A stretch of 60,481 nt of DNA from an uncultured bacterium (GTDB taxonomy: Bacteria; Bacillota; Clostridia; Oscillospirales; Acutalibacteraceae), in NCBI GenBank assembly GCA_905215055.1, contig CAJMOH010000013.1, positions 1 through 60,481 of the forward strand. The letters run 5' to 3'. Under the pieces are notes generated by a model. That model saw nothing but the letters and a program-made list of their open reading frames with translations. It had not been told where the DNA came from and searched no databases. The translations under genes were made by a program, and so were the position numbers. Below are positions 47,473 through 55,948 of this stretch, piece after piece (within the stretch, counting starts at the first letter, position 1; each line of letters opens with the position of its first letter).

Positions 47473-48758
47473 ACCACGGACAGAATCCCGGCGGCGGAGA
47501 AAGCCGCGGCACGGGAAACTTCAAGCTGAATATTGACGAGAGAGAGCTGGCCACTGGCAGCATTGACCTGCCGGAACGGAGAAGCCAGCCTCCCCGTCCG
47601 GAATACTCCACCAACAAGGCCTATTTGACGGAAAAGGAGCGCCAGGCGGAGAAAAAAGCCCACAAAAAGCGGGACAAGCTGAAGGCCCGGAAAAACCGGC
47701 GGATCTTTTCCCTGGTGTGGCTGTGCATGGTGCTGCTGGTGTCCTTTACCCTGGCAAGCTACTTGATCCGAGGCTCCAACGACTTTTTTGCCGTGGGCCG
47801 CAGCGAAGGCACCACCGAGGTGACCATTCCGGAAAATGTCACCATAGAAGAGCTGACCCAAATTCTCTACGACGCTGGCGCGATTAACGAGCCGGACTTT
47901 TTCGACCTCTACTGCGCCGTCACCGTGGACGACGAGGAGATGTCCTATTTCCAGCCCGGCACTTACTCTCTGGAAACCAATATGGACTATCAGGACATCA
48001 TCAGCACCTTGCAGGGAGGCAACCAGACCCGAGAGGTGGTGCGTGTCACCTTCCCCGAGGGTACCACGGCCCTGGAGGCCGCCGCATTGCTGGAGGAGAA
48101 CCAGGTCTGCTCCCAGGAGGATTTCCTGGCCGCCATCAACTCCAGCGATTTCGACACTTATGACGCCATTGCCCCCATTGCCGCCGCCACGGGCAAATAC
48201 TATAAGCTGGAGGGCTATCTGTTCCCCGACACCTATGATTTTTACAAGGGAGAGGAGCTGGACTCCGTGGTGGGCAAGCTGGTGAACAACTTCCAGAACC
48301 GCACCGCGGATTTGCAGGAGGACATTGCCGCTTCGGGCATGACCTTGGACCAGATTGTGATTTTGGCCTCCATCATCCAGCAGGAGGCTGCCAACACTCA
48401 GGATATGTATGACGTTTCCGCGGTGCTTCACAACCGTCTGGACTTTGGCGCGGAGTATGGCATCTACCGGCTTCAGTGCGATTCCACCGTCTATTATCCC
48501 TACCATCGGGAGGAAGATGTGCCGGGGACCGGGGCTCTCTCTTATGGCAACTACAACACCTATGAGGTTCAGGGCCTGCCCGCGGGAGCCATCTGCAACC
48601 CGGGCCTGGATGCCATTGAAGCCGCCCTGCATCCCAGCACTGACGGCGACGCCCCCTATTACCTGTATTTCTGCCACGCTTCCGACGGCACCGCCTATTA
48701 CGCCACCAACGAGGCCGACCACCAGTACAACCTGCAGCTGGCGGGCCTGGGGCAGTAA
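47469..48758 (+). CDS. mltG: Endolytic transglycosylase MltG
   Basis: A 429-residue inner-membrane murein hydrolase that cuts nascent glycan strands and limits their length. Residues 1-75 are a charged cytoplasmic tail, then one transmembrane helix (about 79-98, IFSLVWLCMVLLVSFTLASYL). The external part has a LysM-like domain (TIPENVTIEELTQILYDAG) and the YceG domain with LEGYLFPDTYDF and the catalytic Glu306 in ASIIQQEAANTQD, followed by STVYYP and LPAGAICNPGLDAIEAAL. The overlap with the cyclo-ligase gene and the following U32 protein gene resembles the yrrL-yrrMNO order in Bacillus. Confidence 0.94.
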   Translation: MNHGQNPGGGESRGTGNFKLNIDERELATGSIDLPERRSQPPRPEYSTNKAYLTEKERQAEKKAHKKRDKLKARKNRRIFSLVWLCMVLLVSFTLASYLIRGSNDFFAVGRSEGTTEVTIPENVTIEELTQILYDAGAINEPDFFDLYCAVTVDDEEMSYFQPGTYSLETNMDYQDIISTLQGGNQTREVVRVTFPEGTTALEAAALLEENQVCSQEDFLAAINSSDFDTYDAIAPIAAATGKYYKLEGYLFPDTYDFYKGEELDSVVGKLVNNFQNRTADLQEDIAASGMTLDQIVILASIIQQEAANTQDMYDVSAVLHNRLDFGAEYGIYRLQCDSTVYYPYHREEDVPGTGALSYGNYNTYEVQGLPAGAICNPGLDAIEAALHPSTDGDAPYYLYFCHASDGTAYYATNEADHQYNLQLAGLGQ

Positions 48759-48767
48759 GGAGGCCCT

Positions 48768-49997
48768 ATGCAGCGGATAAAACCTGAGCTGTTGGCCCCC
48801 GCGGGGGACCGGGAACGGCTGGAGGCCGCCGTAGCCTATGGCGCGGACGCGGTATACTTGGCGGGAAAGAGCTTTGGCATGCGCTCGGCCCCGGCCAATT
48901 TTGGGCAGGAGGAGCTGGCTCAGGCTGTCTCCTTTTGCCACCAGAGGGGCGTGCGGGTGTATGTCACCTGCAACACTCTGCCCCGCAACGACGAATTCGC
49001 ACAGCTGCCCTCCTTTCTCTCTGCCTGCCAGGACATGGGGGTGGACGCCTTTATCATTTCCGATCTGGGAGTGCTGGCCCTGGCCAAGCAGGCGGCTCCT
49101 CAGGTGGAGCGGCACATTTCCACCCAGACAGGCATTGTGAACTTTGCCGCCGCCCAGGTCTGCTGGGAGCTGGGGGCCAAGCGGGTGGTGCTGGCCCGGG
49201 AGGTGCCTCTTTCCGAGATCAGGGGCATCCGGGAAAATGCCGACCCTGGCCTGGAGCTGGAGGCCTTTGTTCACGGGGCCATGTGCATGTCCTTTTCCGG
49301 CCGGTGTGTCATGTCCAACTATATGACCGGCCGGGACGCCAATCGGGGCGAGTGCGCCCAGCCCTGCCGCTGGGAGTACCATTTGGTGGAGGCTCAGCGC
49401 CCCGGAGAGGTGTTCACTCTGGTGCAGGAGGAAAAGGGAGCCTACTTCTTCAACTCCAACGATTTGCGGATGATCGACGCCATTCCCCAGATGATGGACG
49501 CGGGCATCACCAGCCTGAAGATTGAGGGCCGGGCCAAGTCCGCCTACTATGTGGCCTGCGTCACCGCGGCCTACCGCCGGGCCATTGACTTTGTGTGGGA
49601 GCACCCCGGAGAGCCGCTGCCCGCTGCCATTTTGGAGGAGACGGAGAAAATCAGCCACCGGCCCTATTCCCACGGCTTTTACTTTGGGGGCGAGCCTGGC
49701 CAGACCCTGGACCGCAGCCACTACGCCCGCAAGTACGAGCTGGTGGCCGTCAGCGAGGGCCGGGAGGGACATTCTATCCGCCTGCGGGAGCGAAACCGGT
49801 TTTTCCGGGGCCAGGAGGTGGACGTGCTCCAGCCGGGGAGAGAGCCCTTCACCGCTACCCTGGACCAGATCTACAACCAGGACTGGGAGCCGATTGAGGC
49901 AGCCCCCCACGCGGAGATGGTGGTTCACTGGAAAACGGACCTGGACGTGGCTCCCGGCGCCTACCTGCGGGTGAAAAAAGAGCCGCGCAGCGAGTAA
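48768..49997 (+). CDS. U32 family tRNA-hydroxylation protein (TrhP-like)
   Basis: A 409-residue U32-family protein. The core signature EAFVHGAMCMSFSGRCVMSNYMTGRDANRGECAQPCRW supplies four Cys residues that bind an iron-sulfur cluster. The start KPELLAPAGDRERLEAAVAYGADAVYLAG is the TIM-barrel first strand. Formerly called a peptidase, the TrhP/YrrN-YrrO group takes part in prephenate-dependent 5-hydroxyuridine formation at U34 of tRNA. It lies 9 nt downstream of mltG as in Bacillus, although the methyltransferase trmR (yrrM) usually found between them is absent. Length fits YrrO/TrhP2 or YegQ types. Assignment to tRNA work is from family knowledge. Confidence 0.87.
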   Translation: MQRIKPELLAPAGDRERLEAAVAYGADAVYLAGKSFGMRSAPANFGQEELAQAVSFCHQRGVRVYVTCNTLPRNDEFAQLPSFLSACQDMGVDAFIISDLGVLALAKQAAPQVERHISTQTGIVNFAAAQVCWELGAKRVVLAREVPLSEIRGIRENADPGLELEAFVHGAMCMSFSGRCVMSNYMTGRDANRGECAQPCRWEYHLVEAQRPGEVFTLVQEEKGAYFFNSNDLRMIDAIPQMMDAGITSLKIEGRAKSAYYVACVTAAYRRAIDFVWEHPGEPLPAAILEETEKISHRPYSHGFYFGGEPGQTLDRSHYARKYELVAVSEGREGHSIRLRERNRFFRGQEVDVLQPGREPFTATLDQIYNQDWEPIEAAPHAEMVVHWKTDLDVAPGAYLRVKKEPRSE

Positions 49998-50145
49998 AGT
50001 TTTTTGGTCAAGCTTTTTTTCAAAAAAGCTTGCAGGGGTTTGGGGGCAGCGCCCCCAAGGTCTTACAAGGCGTAGCCGAAAAGAGGAACCAGGGCAGCGC
50101 CCGCACAGCGCGAAGCGCATAGGGCGCTGCCCGGCCGCCACCCAG
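49998..50145. repeat. Three-hairpin dispersed repeat
   Basis: The region contains AAGCTTTTTT/AAAAAAGCTT (50010-50019, 50022-50031), TTGGGGGC/GCCCCCAA (50040-50047, 50051-50058) and GGGCAGCGCCC/GGGCGCTGCCC (50092-50102, 50122-50132). The opening TTTTTTGGTCAAGCTTTTTT followed by GGGG and GGCAGCGCC is a pattern I recognise as recurring in Oscillospiraceae genomes, inferred from memory. The first hairpin may also end the mltG-U32 transcript. The rest of the 354-bp gap to 50351 has one further terminator and no gene. Confidence 0.65.
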
Positions 50146-50220
50146 AAACTGCAAGACAGGTCCTCCCCCATGGAGCGGACCCCTACCCTGTGGGGCGTGT
50201 TTGAAAAGAAAGACTGAGCG

Positions 50221-50258
50221 AAAGGACATCCAAGTCTTGCCTTGGATGTCCTTTTTGT
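50221..50258 (+). terminator. Strong terminator ahead of the carboxypeptidase gene
   Basis: A perfect 14-bp stem AAAGGACATCCAAG/CTTGGATGTCCTTT (50221-50234, 50241-50254), loop TCTTGC, then TTTG. It lies about 220 bp after the U32 gene. Confidence 0.88.
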
Positions 50259-50351
50259 CTGTGCGAGAGGACGAAACTTTTCCGGGCTGCCGCGTCTGTT
50301 TCTCCCGGGGCTCTCATATCCTTTGTATAGCCCCTAGAAAGGATGATCCCA

Positions 50352-51485
50352 ATGAAAAAACTTCGGCTTCGCGCTTTGTCCTTGGCAGCGGCTGCCGCGC
50401 TGCTTCTGCCCGCTCTTCCCGCCCAAGGGGCGGATCTGGAGGTCACCGCCCCCTCTGCCGTGCTGATGGAGGCCTCCACCGGCCAGGTGCTTTTTGAAAA
50501 GGACCCCCACGCCGTGCGCTCCTGCGCCTCCATCACCAAGGTGATGACCCTGTGCCTGGTGTTCGAGGCCATCGACAGCGGCCGTCTCTCTTTGGACCAG
50601 ACCCTCACCGCCTCGGCCCACGCCGCCTCTATGGGGGGCTCGGACATCTGGTTGGAGGAGGGGGAGGCCATGTCTGTGGACGATCTGATGAAGGCTACCG
50701 TTATCATGAGCGCCAACGACGCCGCCGTGGTGCTGGCAGAGGCTGTCTCCAGCAGCGAGGACGCCTTTGTGGAGCGGATGAACCAAAAGGCCCAGGAGCT
50801 TGGCATGAACGACACCGTGTTTAAAAACTGCAACGGTCTGGACGAGGAGGGCCATGTCACCAGCGCCTACGACGTGGCCCTGATGAGCCGGGAGCTGATC
50901 CGCCACGAGAAAATCTTTGACTACACCCTGACCTGGATGGACTCCGTCCGGGGCGGCGAAACCCAGCTGGTGAACACCAACAAGCTGATCCGCTCCTACC
51001 AGGGTATCACAGGGCTGAAAACCGGCACCACAGGCCAGGCGGGCAGCTGCATCACCGCCACGGCGGAGCGGGAGGGTCTTTCCCTGATCGCCGTGGTGCT
51101 GGGGGCCGACTCCACTGACCACCGGTTTCAGGATGCCGCCGCCTTGCTGGATTACGGCTTTGGGGGCTGGAGAGTCACAGAACCGGAAGCCCCGGTCCTG
51201 GACCCTGTTCCCGTGGCTCAGGGAATGGCTCCGACCGTGGAGGTTCAGGCGGGGGAAAGCCCCAGTATTTTGCTGGAGGCTGCTGAAACTGGTCAGGTGG
51301 AGACAGAAGTTGTCCTTCAAGAGCTGACCGCCCCTATTCAGGCCGGAGAGGTGGTGGGCCAGATCCACTATCAGGTAAACGGGAAAACCGTGGCCCAGGT
51401 GGACATTACCGCTGTTTCCGGCGTGGAGGCCGTCACCTTTTCAGGAGCGCTGGGAAGGCTTCTTCAGGCCCTGTTCCAGCTGTAA
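50352..51485 (+). CDS. dacF: D-alanyl-D-alanine carboxypeptidase (PBP5-type)
   Basis: A 377-residue secreted penicillin-binding protein that removes the terminal D-Ala of peptidoglycan pentapeptides. A signal peptide (about 1-26, ending LPAQGA) is followed by the serine transferase fold: SITK with catalytic Ser60 and Lys63, SAN at 120-122, and KTG at 223-225. A C-terminal beta domain (about 285-345) is present. The last 30 residues include an amphipathic helix (SGALGRLLQALFQL) that may bind the membrane surface. The ATG at 50352 is preferred to 50343, which overlaps the ribosome binding site AAAGGA. Symbol reflects DacF/DacA class, not a proven orthologue. Confidence 0.9.
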   Translation: MKKLRLRALSLAAAAALLLPALPAQGADLEVTAPSAVLMEASTGQVLFEKDPHAVRSCASITKVMTLCLVFEAIDSGRLSLDQTLTASAHAASMGGSDIWLEEGEAMSVDDLMKATVIMSANDAAVVLAEAVSSSEDAFVERMNQKAQELGMNDTVFKNCNGLDEEGHVTSAYDVALMSRELIRHEKIFDYTLTWMDSVRGGETQLVNTNKLIRSYQGITGLKTGTTGQAGSCITATAEREGLSLIAVVLGADSTDHRFQDAAALLDYGFGGWRVTEPEAPVLDPVPVAQGMAPTVEVQAGESPSILLEAAETGQVETEVVLQELTAPIQAGEVVGQIHYQVNGKTVAQVDITAVSGVEAVTFSGALGRLLQALFQL

Positions 51486-51541
51486 ATGTTCAGGTTTTCC
51501 AGACAGGTTTGTAACTTTTTCGGAAACAGTGCGGCAGCAAC

Positions 51542-51570
51542 TTGCAAAACGCCTCAACTTATTGTAGAAT
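51542..51570 (+). promoter_or_regulatory. Promoter of pgi
   Basis: TTGCAA (51542-51547), 17 bp, TAGAAT (51565-51570); transcript leader of about 110 nt. Confidence 0.7.
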
Positions 51571-51685
51571 AGAAGCACAAAGCACGGCGCTTCTCTTTTG
51601 CGGAAAGGGAACGTTCTGAAAGGAATGTCTCTCCGCCGCGGGGCTGAGGAGCGTCCAGGGAACCATGACAAGGAGGGTTTTTGCA

Positions 51686-53026
51686 ATGCCGCTGAAATTG
51701 GAAACCGGTTATTTAAACGGCTTTGTTTCCCAGCATGAATATGAGGCCATCGAGCCTCAGGTAAAAACAGCCCACCAGCTGCTCATGACCAAAACGGGAA
51801 TGGGCAATGACTTTTTGGGCTGGGTCACACTCCCAAAGGATTATGACAAGGAAGAGTTTGCCCGCATCAAGGCTGCCGCCAAGAGGATTCAGGGCAATTC
51901 CGACGTGTTTGTGGTCATCGGCATCGGCGGTTCCTATTTGGGGGCCAGAGCCGCTATTGAGTTCTTAAAGTCCGATAAGTACAACGATCTTCGCAAGGAT
52001 ACCCCCGCCATTTACTTTGCGGGCAACTCCATCAGCTCCACGGCCTTGGCGGAGCTGGTTCAGATCTGCGAGGGCAAGGACGTTTCCATCAACATGATCT
52101 CCAAGTCCGGCACCACCACCGAGCCGGCCATCGCCTTCCGGGTGTTCCGGGAGCTGCTGGAGAAAAAGTATGGCAAAGAGGGCGCCCGGGAGCGGATTTT
52201 CTGCACCACCGACAAGGCTAAGGGTACCTTAAAGCACTTGGCTGACGAGGAGGGCTACGAGACCTTTGTAGTGCCCGATGACGTGGGCGGACGGTACTCT
52301 GTGCTCACCGCTGTGGGCTTGCTTCCCATCGCCGTGGCCGGAGCGGATATTGACGCCCTGATGGCAGGCGCCGCCAAGGCCATGGATCTGTACAACACCC
52401 CCTCTCTGGAGGAAAACGACTGCTACAAGTACGCCGCCATTCGGAACATGCTGTACAACAAGGGCAAATGCACCGAGGTGATGGTCAGCTACGAGCCCTG
52501 CTACGCCATGATGAACGAATGGTGGAAGCAGCTCTTTGGCGAGAGCGAGGGCAAGGACAACAAGGGCCTGTTCCCGGCCTCTGTGGTGTTCTCCACGGAC
52601 CTGCACTCTCTGGGACAGTATATCCAGGACGGCCGCCGCACCCTGTTTGAAACAGTGGTGCTGATTGACCAGCCCAAGCACCAGGTCACTCTGGGCAAGG
52701 ACCCCGCCGATGTGGACGGCCTGAATTATCTGGAGGGCCGCACCATGGCCTTTATCAATGAAAAGGCCTTTGAGGGTACGGTGCTGGCTCACAACGACGG
52801 CGGCGTTCCCAATGTGGTGATCCATGCCTCCGACTTCTCCGAGGACACCCTGGGCCAGCTGATCTACTTCTTCGAGAAGGCCTGCGCCATTTCCGGCTAT
52901 CTGCTGGGGGTTAACCCCTTCGATCAGCCCGGCGTGGAAAGCTACAAGAAGAACATGTTCGCCCTGCTGGGCAAGCCTGGCTATGAAGAGGCCAAGGCGG
53001 AGCTGGAAAAGCGCCTGTCCCGCTGA
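51686..53026 (+). CDS. pgi: Glucose-6-phosphate isomerase
   Basis: A 446-residue phosphoglucose isomerase linking glucose-6-phosphate and fructose-6-phosphate. Signatures: VVIGIGGSYLGARAAIEFL, ISKSGTTTEPAIAFRVF (phosphate-binding SGTT), GGRYSVLTAVGLLPIA (PGI signature 1), and HSLGQYIQDG; the base Glu lies in the GLFPASVVFSTDLHSLGQ neighbourhood and the C-terminal VNPFDQPGVESYK is signature 2. Length matches the short Gram-positive form. ATG 51686 follows AAGGAGG by nine bases; the upstream ATG at 51665 precedes that site. Confidence 0.95.
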   Translation: MPLKLETGYLNGFVSQHEYEAIEPQVKTAHQLLMTKTGMGNDFLGWVTLPKDYDKEEFARIKAAAKRIQGNSDVFVVIGIGGSYLGARAAIEFLKSDKYNDLRKDTPAIYFAGNSISSTALAELVQICEGKDVSINMISKSGTTTEPAIAFRVFRELLEKKYGKEGARERIFCTTDKAKGTLKHLADEEGYETFVVPDDVGGRYSVLTAVGLLPIAVAGADIDALMAGAAKAMDLYNTPSLEENDCYKYAAIRNMLYNKGKCTEVMVSYEPCYAMMNEWWKQLFGESEGKDNKGLFPASVVFSTDLHSLGQYIQDGRRTLFETVVLIDQPKHQVTLGKDPADVDGLNYLEGRTMAFINEKAFEGTVLAHNDGGVPNVVIHASDFSEDTLGQLIYFFEKACAISGYLLGVNPFDQPGVESYKKNMFALLGKPGYEEAKAELEKRLSR

Positions 53027-53089
53027 GGACAACCATTGCAGACCCCCGCTCCCCTGGGGCGGAATAATAAAATAAAGGAGAGTTGTATC

Positions 53090-53503
53090 ATGATCACTCT
53101 TTTGACTGGCAAAAAAGGCTCTGGCAAGACCAAGAAGCTCATCGACATGGCCAATGCCGCTGTGGAGCGCTCCAACGGCAACGTGGTGGTGATTGAGAAG
53201 GGCTTGAAGCTGACCTATGATATTTCCCATACTGCCCGGCTGATCGACATTGAAAACTACGATGTAAAGGGCGGCAAGGGCCTGTACGGGTTCTTGGCCG
53301 GCATTTGCGCCGGTAACTACGATGTTACCGACATCTTTGTGGACTCCACCCTGAAGATTACCGGCACCGGCGCCGAGGTGATGGAGCCTCTGGTGGAGGA
53401 GCTGAAGCATCTTTCCCAGGAGTCTGGAGCCAGCTTTGTGCTCTCTGTTTCCGCCGCCGCCGAGGAGATCCCTGCCTCTGTTGCGGAATATGTTGCCAAG
53501 TAA
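53090..53503 (+). CDS. Small P-loop protein of unknown function
   Basis: A 137-residue protein consisting of little more than one P-loop NTPase module: Walker A GKKGSGKTKK (7-16) and a probable Walker B VTDIFVDSTLKI (about 83-94). A final helix-strand unit (LVEELKHLSQESGASFVLSVSAAAEEIP) completes it. ATG 53090 follows AAAGGAG. It starts 63 nt after pgi, and a terminator follows, so it may be expressed with pgi. Similar short P-loop proteins appear in Oscillospiraceae and are sometimes labelled PilT-like; no pilus genes are here. It is shorter than any classical NTPase with known role, so function is unassigned. Confidence 0.78.
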   Translation: MITLLTGKKGSGKTKKLIDMANAAVERSNGNVVVIEKGLKLTYDISHTARLIDIENYDVKGGKGLYGFLAGICAGNYDVTDIFVDSTLKITGTGAEVMEPLVEELKHLSQESGASFVLSVSAAAEEIPASVAEYVAK

Positions 53504-53526
53504 GCAAGAGGAAGATTGACGGCAGG

Positions 53527-53566
53527 AAGGCGGCAGCGCAGCCGCCTTTTCTGTTTTTTTCGCGCC
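53527..53566 (+). terminator. Terminator after the P-loop gene
   Basis: AAGGCGGC (53527-53534) pairs with GCCGCCTT (53541-53548), loop AGCGCA, then TTCTGTTTTTTT. Confidence 0.88.
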
Positions 53567-53585
53567 AATATTGGCGGAAAAAACC

Positions 53586-53614
53586 TTGACAACAAAAGCA
53601 GGCTTTATTATAAT
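53586..53614 (+). promoter_or_regulatory. Perfect consensus promoter of yceD-rpmF
   Basis: TTGACA (53586-53591), 17 bp, TATAAT (53609-53614), 27 bp before the yceD start. As strong as the promoter at 604. Confidence 0.88.
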
Positions 53615-53641
53615 ATATCAGTACGGCATGAGGGAAAGAGT

Positions 53642-54133
53642 ATGACCATTGATCTGCGAACCTACTATTTGGGCAGCAGCGACACACTGTGCGAGACCTT
53701 GGATCTCTCCGGTATGGAATTGGGCGGTGTCAAGCCGTTTTGTGCGCCGGTGGAAATTCAGGGAGAGCTGAATGGCTCGGCCGACTCTGTGGAGCTGCGG
53801 GGCAAGGCTGTCTATCAGCTGACCATGCCCTGCGACCGTTGCTTTGAGCTGACCACCCAGAAGCGGGAAACGGAGTTTTTCCATATCCTGGTGCGGGAGC
53901 TGAGCGACGAAGAGGATGAGGACGGCGAGTTTGTGGTGGTCCCAGACGACCAGTTGGATCTGGACCAGCTTCTCACCGAGGACATTCTGTTGGATCTGCC
54001 CAGCAAGTTTCTCTGTTCGCCAGACTGCAAGGGCCTGTGTCCCACCTGCGGCAAAAACCTGAACCAAGGGGATTGCGGATGCGAAAAGGATACGGTGGAC
54101 CCGCGGCTGGCCATTTTGAAGGAGCTGCTGTAA
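53642..54133 (+). CDS. yceD: YceD/DUF177 family protein
   Basis: A 163-residue DUF177 protein. The N-terminal half is beta-rich (GGVKPFCAPVEIQGELNGSADSVELRGKAVYQLTMPCDRCFE), with CDRC and later SPDCKGLCPTCGKNLNQGDCGC, giving two Cys pairs plus extra Cys that probably bind zinc. The acidic middle (ELSDEEDEDGEFVVVPDD) is common in the family. YceD precedes rpmF in most bacteria and is linked to 23S rRNA accumulation in plants and E. coli. The ATG at 53642 follows GGGAAAGAG. Confidence 0.9.
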   Translation: MTIDLRTYYLGSSDTLCETLDLSGMELGGVKPFCAPVEIQGELNGSADSVELRGKAVYQLTMPCDRCFELTTQKRETEFFHILVRELSDEEDEDGEFVVVPDDQLDLDQLLTEDILLDLPSKFLCSPDCKGLCPTCGKNLNQGDCGCEKDTVDPRLAILKELL

Positions 54134-54195
54134 GGCGGAGAGGAACGGCGGAATTCCCTGCCGGACAAGCTTGAAACCTGGACCGTAACGCTCAC

Positions 54196-54223
54196 TTGCA
54201 GGCGCGTTGCGGCAGAATATACT
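54196..54223 (+). promoter_or_regulatory. Possible internal promoter of rpmF
   Basis: TTGCAG (54196-54201), 16 bp, TATACT (54218-54223), 27 bp ahead of rpmF; it would uncouple L32 synthesis from yceD. Confidence 0.5.
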
Positions 54224-54250
54224 CTTTGGAGAATTAAGGAGGTGTATCCC

Positions 54251-54433
54251 ATGGCAGTACCCAAGCGGAAAGTATCCAGCGCGCGGCAGAACAAGCGGCG
54301 CTCCAATGTGTGGAAGCTCCAGGCTCCCGCTCTTATGAGATGCCCCCAGTGCGGCGAGTACAAGACACCTCACAGAGTTTGCGGCAACTGCGGCTATTAC
54401 AATGGCCGTGCCGTGGTGAAGAAGGACGCTTAA
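54251..54433 (+). CDS. rpmF: 50S ribosomal protein L32
   Basis: A 60-residue ribosomal protein: MAVPKRKVSSARQNKRRSN, then LMRCPQCGEYKTPHRVCGNCGYYNGR. It is the zinc-binding C+ form, with two CxxC pairs, which suggests that any zinc-free paralogue used under zinc limitation would lie elsewhere. ATG 54251 follows AAGGAGGT. It sits behind yceD as usual; the plsX-acpP genes that often follow are not here. Confidence 0.96.
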   Translation: MAVPKRKVSSARQNKRRSNVWKLQAPALMRCPQCGEYKTPHRVCGNCGYYNGRAVVKKDA

Positions 54434-54448
54434 ATTTTTGCGAAGGCG

Positions 54449-54487
54449 AGAAGGGAACGCGGGCAATGCGCTCCCTTCTTTATTTTT
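54449..54487 (+). terminator. Terminator after rpmF
   Basis: AGAAGGGAACGC (54449-54460) pairs with GCGCTCCCTTCT (54468-54479) with one mismatch, then TTATTTTT. Confidence 0.85.
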
Positions 54488-54520
54488 ACCGGCGGACTGC
54501 CGGAAAAGGAGGCATGGGAG

Positions 54521-55876
54521 ATGGCGGTAAACATCAGCGGGGTAGAGCCCCGCAGCCGGGCGGAGCGGGCCGGCATCCGGCCGGGGGACGTGCTGCTGCG
54601 GATTAACGGTCACGACATTGTGGATGTGCTGGATTACCGGTTCTTTGAGACGGAGAGGGAGCTGCGGCTTTCCCTCAGCCGGGAGGGCGCTCCCTACGAG
54701 GTGGAGCTGGTCAAGCCCCAGTACGCGGAGATCGGGCTGGAGTTTGCCACCTATCTGATGGACCAGCAGCGCTCCTGCCGGAATAAGTGCATTTTCTGCT
54801 TTATCGACCAGCTGCCCCCGGGCATGCGGGAGACCCTGTACTTTAAGGACGACGACGACCGGCTTTCCTTCCTGTTTGGCAATTACATCACCCTGACCAA
54901 CATCGACGACCGGGAAGTGGACCGGATTTTGCAAATGCACATCAGTCCCATCAATGTGTCCGTCCACACCATGGACCCCCAGCTGCGCTGCAAGATGATG
55001 CACAACCGGTTTGCCGGGGACTCCCTGCGCCACCTGTACCGGCTGGCGGCTGGCGGCATCAAGCTCAACTGCCAGATTGTGCTGTGTCCCGGCATCAACG
55101 ACGGGGACGCCCTGGAGTTTACCCTGAAGGAGTTTTGGTCCTTGGGAGAGGGGCTTCTCAGCGTGGCCTGTGTGCCGGTGGGCCTCACCCGCTACCGGGA
55201 GGGGCTGTACCCCCTGGAGCCCTACAACCAGCGGACCGCTGGGGAGGTGCTGGACATTCTGGAGCGCTGGGGGGACCGGTGGAAGAAGGAGCGGGGCGCC
55301 CGCACTGTGTTTGCCTCGGACGAGCTGTATCTGCTGGCAAAGCGGCCCATTCCGCCCCTGGAGTTTTACGAGGACTTCCCCCAGATTGAAAACGGTGTGG
55401 GCATGCTGCGCAACCTTCAGGACGAGTTTGACTGGGCCTTGGAGGACCTGGAGCTGCCAGACGCTCCCAGAAAGGTGACCATCCCCACAGGAGAGGGAGG
55501 CTGCGCCTTCCTGAACAGCCTGCTTGACGGATTGCGGCGGAAATGCCATAATATTATCGTAGACCTGGTGCCAGTGCATAACGATTTCTTCGGCGGCACT
55601 GTCAACGTCACCGGGCTTCTCACCGGCCAGGACCTGCTGAAGAACCTGAAGGGCCGTGACCTGGGCGACCAGGTGCTTTTGGCCACCAGCATGATGAAGG
55701 CCGGGGAGGACGTCTTTTTGGACGACATGACCAGGGAGGAGCTTTCCGCCGCTCTGGGTGTGCCTGTCTGCCGGGTGGGAAATACCGGCGAGGCCCTGGT
55801 GCGGGCTGTTTGCGGCCTGCCTCAGCTGGAGACACCGGGCTGCAACCCCTATGAAGGCTCCTGGGAGCACCGGTGA
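54521..55876 (+). CDS. DUF512 family protein: PDZ plus radical-SAM-like iron-sulfur domain
   Basis: A 451-residue protein. Residues about 3-60 form a PDZ domain (GVEPRSRAERAGIRPGDVLLRINGHDIVDVLDYRF), followed by a Fe-S motif, Cys86, Cys90 and Cys93 (CRNKCIFCF), of the CxxxCxxC radical-SAM type, and the FYCHTQ-like DUF512 body (NITL.NIDDREVDRI, HTMDPQLRCKMM, LCPGINDGDALE). Orthologues lie directly upstream of the GTPase gene der in many Clostridia, as here. The biochemical role is unknown; a link to ribosome maturation with Der is plausible from synteny. ATG 54521 follows AAAAGGAGG. Confidence 0.9.
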   Translation: MAVNISGVEPRSRAERAGIRPGDVLLRINGHDIVDVLDYRFFETERELRLSLSREGAPYEVELVKPQYAEIGLEFATYLMDQQRSCRNKCIFCFIDQLPPGMRETLYFKDDDDRLSFLFGNYITLTNIDDREVDRILQMHISPINVSVHTMDPQLRCKMMHNRFAGDSLRHLYRLAAGGIKLNCQIVLCPGINDGDALEFTLKEFWSLGEGLLSVACVPVGLTRYREGLYPLEPYNQRTAGEVLDILERWGDRWKKERGARTVFASDELYLLAKRPIPPLEFYEDFPQIENGVGMLRNLQDEFDWALEDLELPDAPRKVTIPTGEGGCAFLNSLLDGLRRKCHNIIVDLVPVHNDFFGGTVNVTGLLTGQDLLKNLKGRDLGDQVLLATSMMKAGEDVFLDDMTREELSAALGVPVCRVGNTGEALVRAVCGLPQLETPGCNPYEGSWEHR

Positions 55877-55909
55877 AGCGGGCGTCGATGCCCCTGAAAG
55901 AGAACAGCG

Positions 55910-55929
55910 GCGGGAGTTTCCCGCTTTTT
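55910..55929 (+). terminator. Weak terminator or attenuator ahead of der
   Basis: GCGGGA (55910-55915) pairs with TCCCGC (55919-55924), loop GTT, then four T residues. The short stem suggests partial termination. Confidence 0.5.
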
Positions 55930-55948
55930 AGAAAGGATTGGTGAAAAT

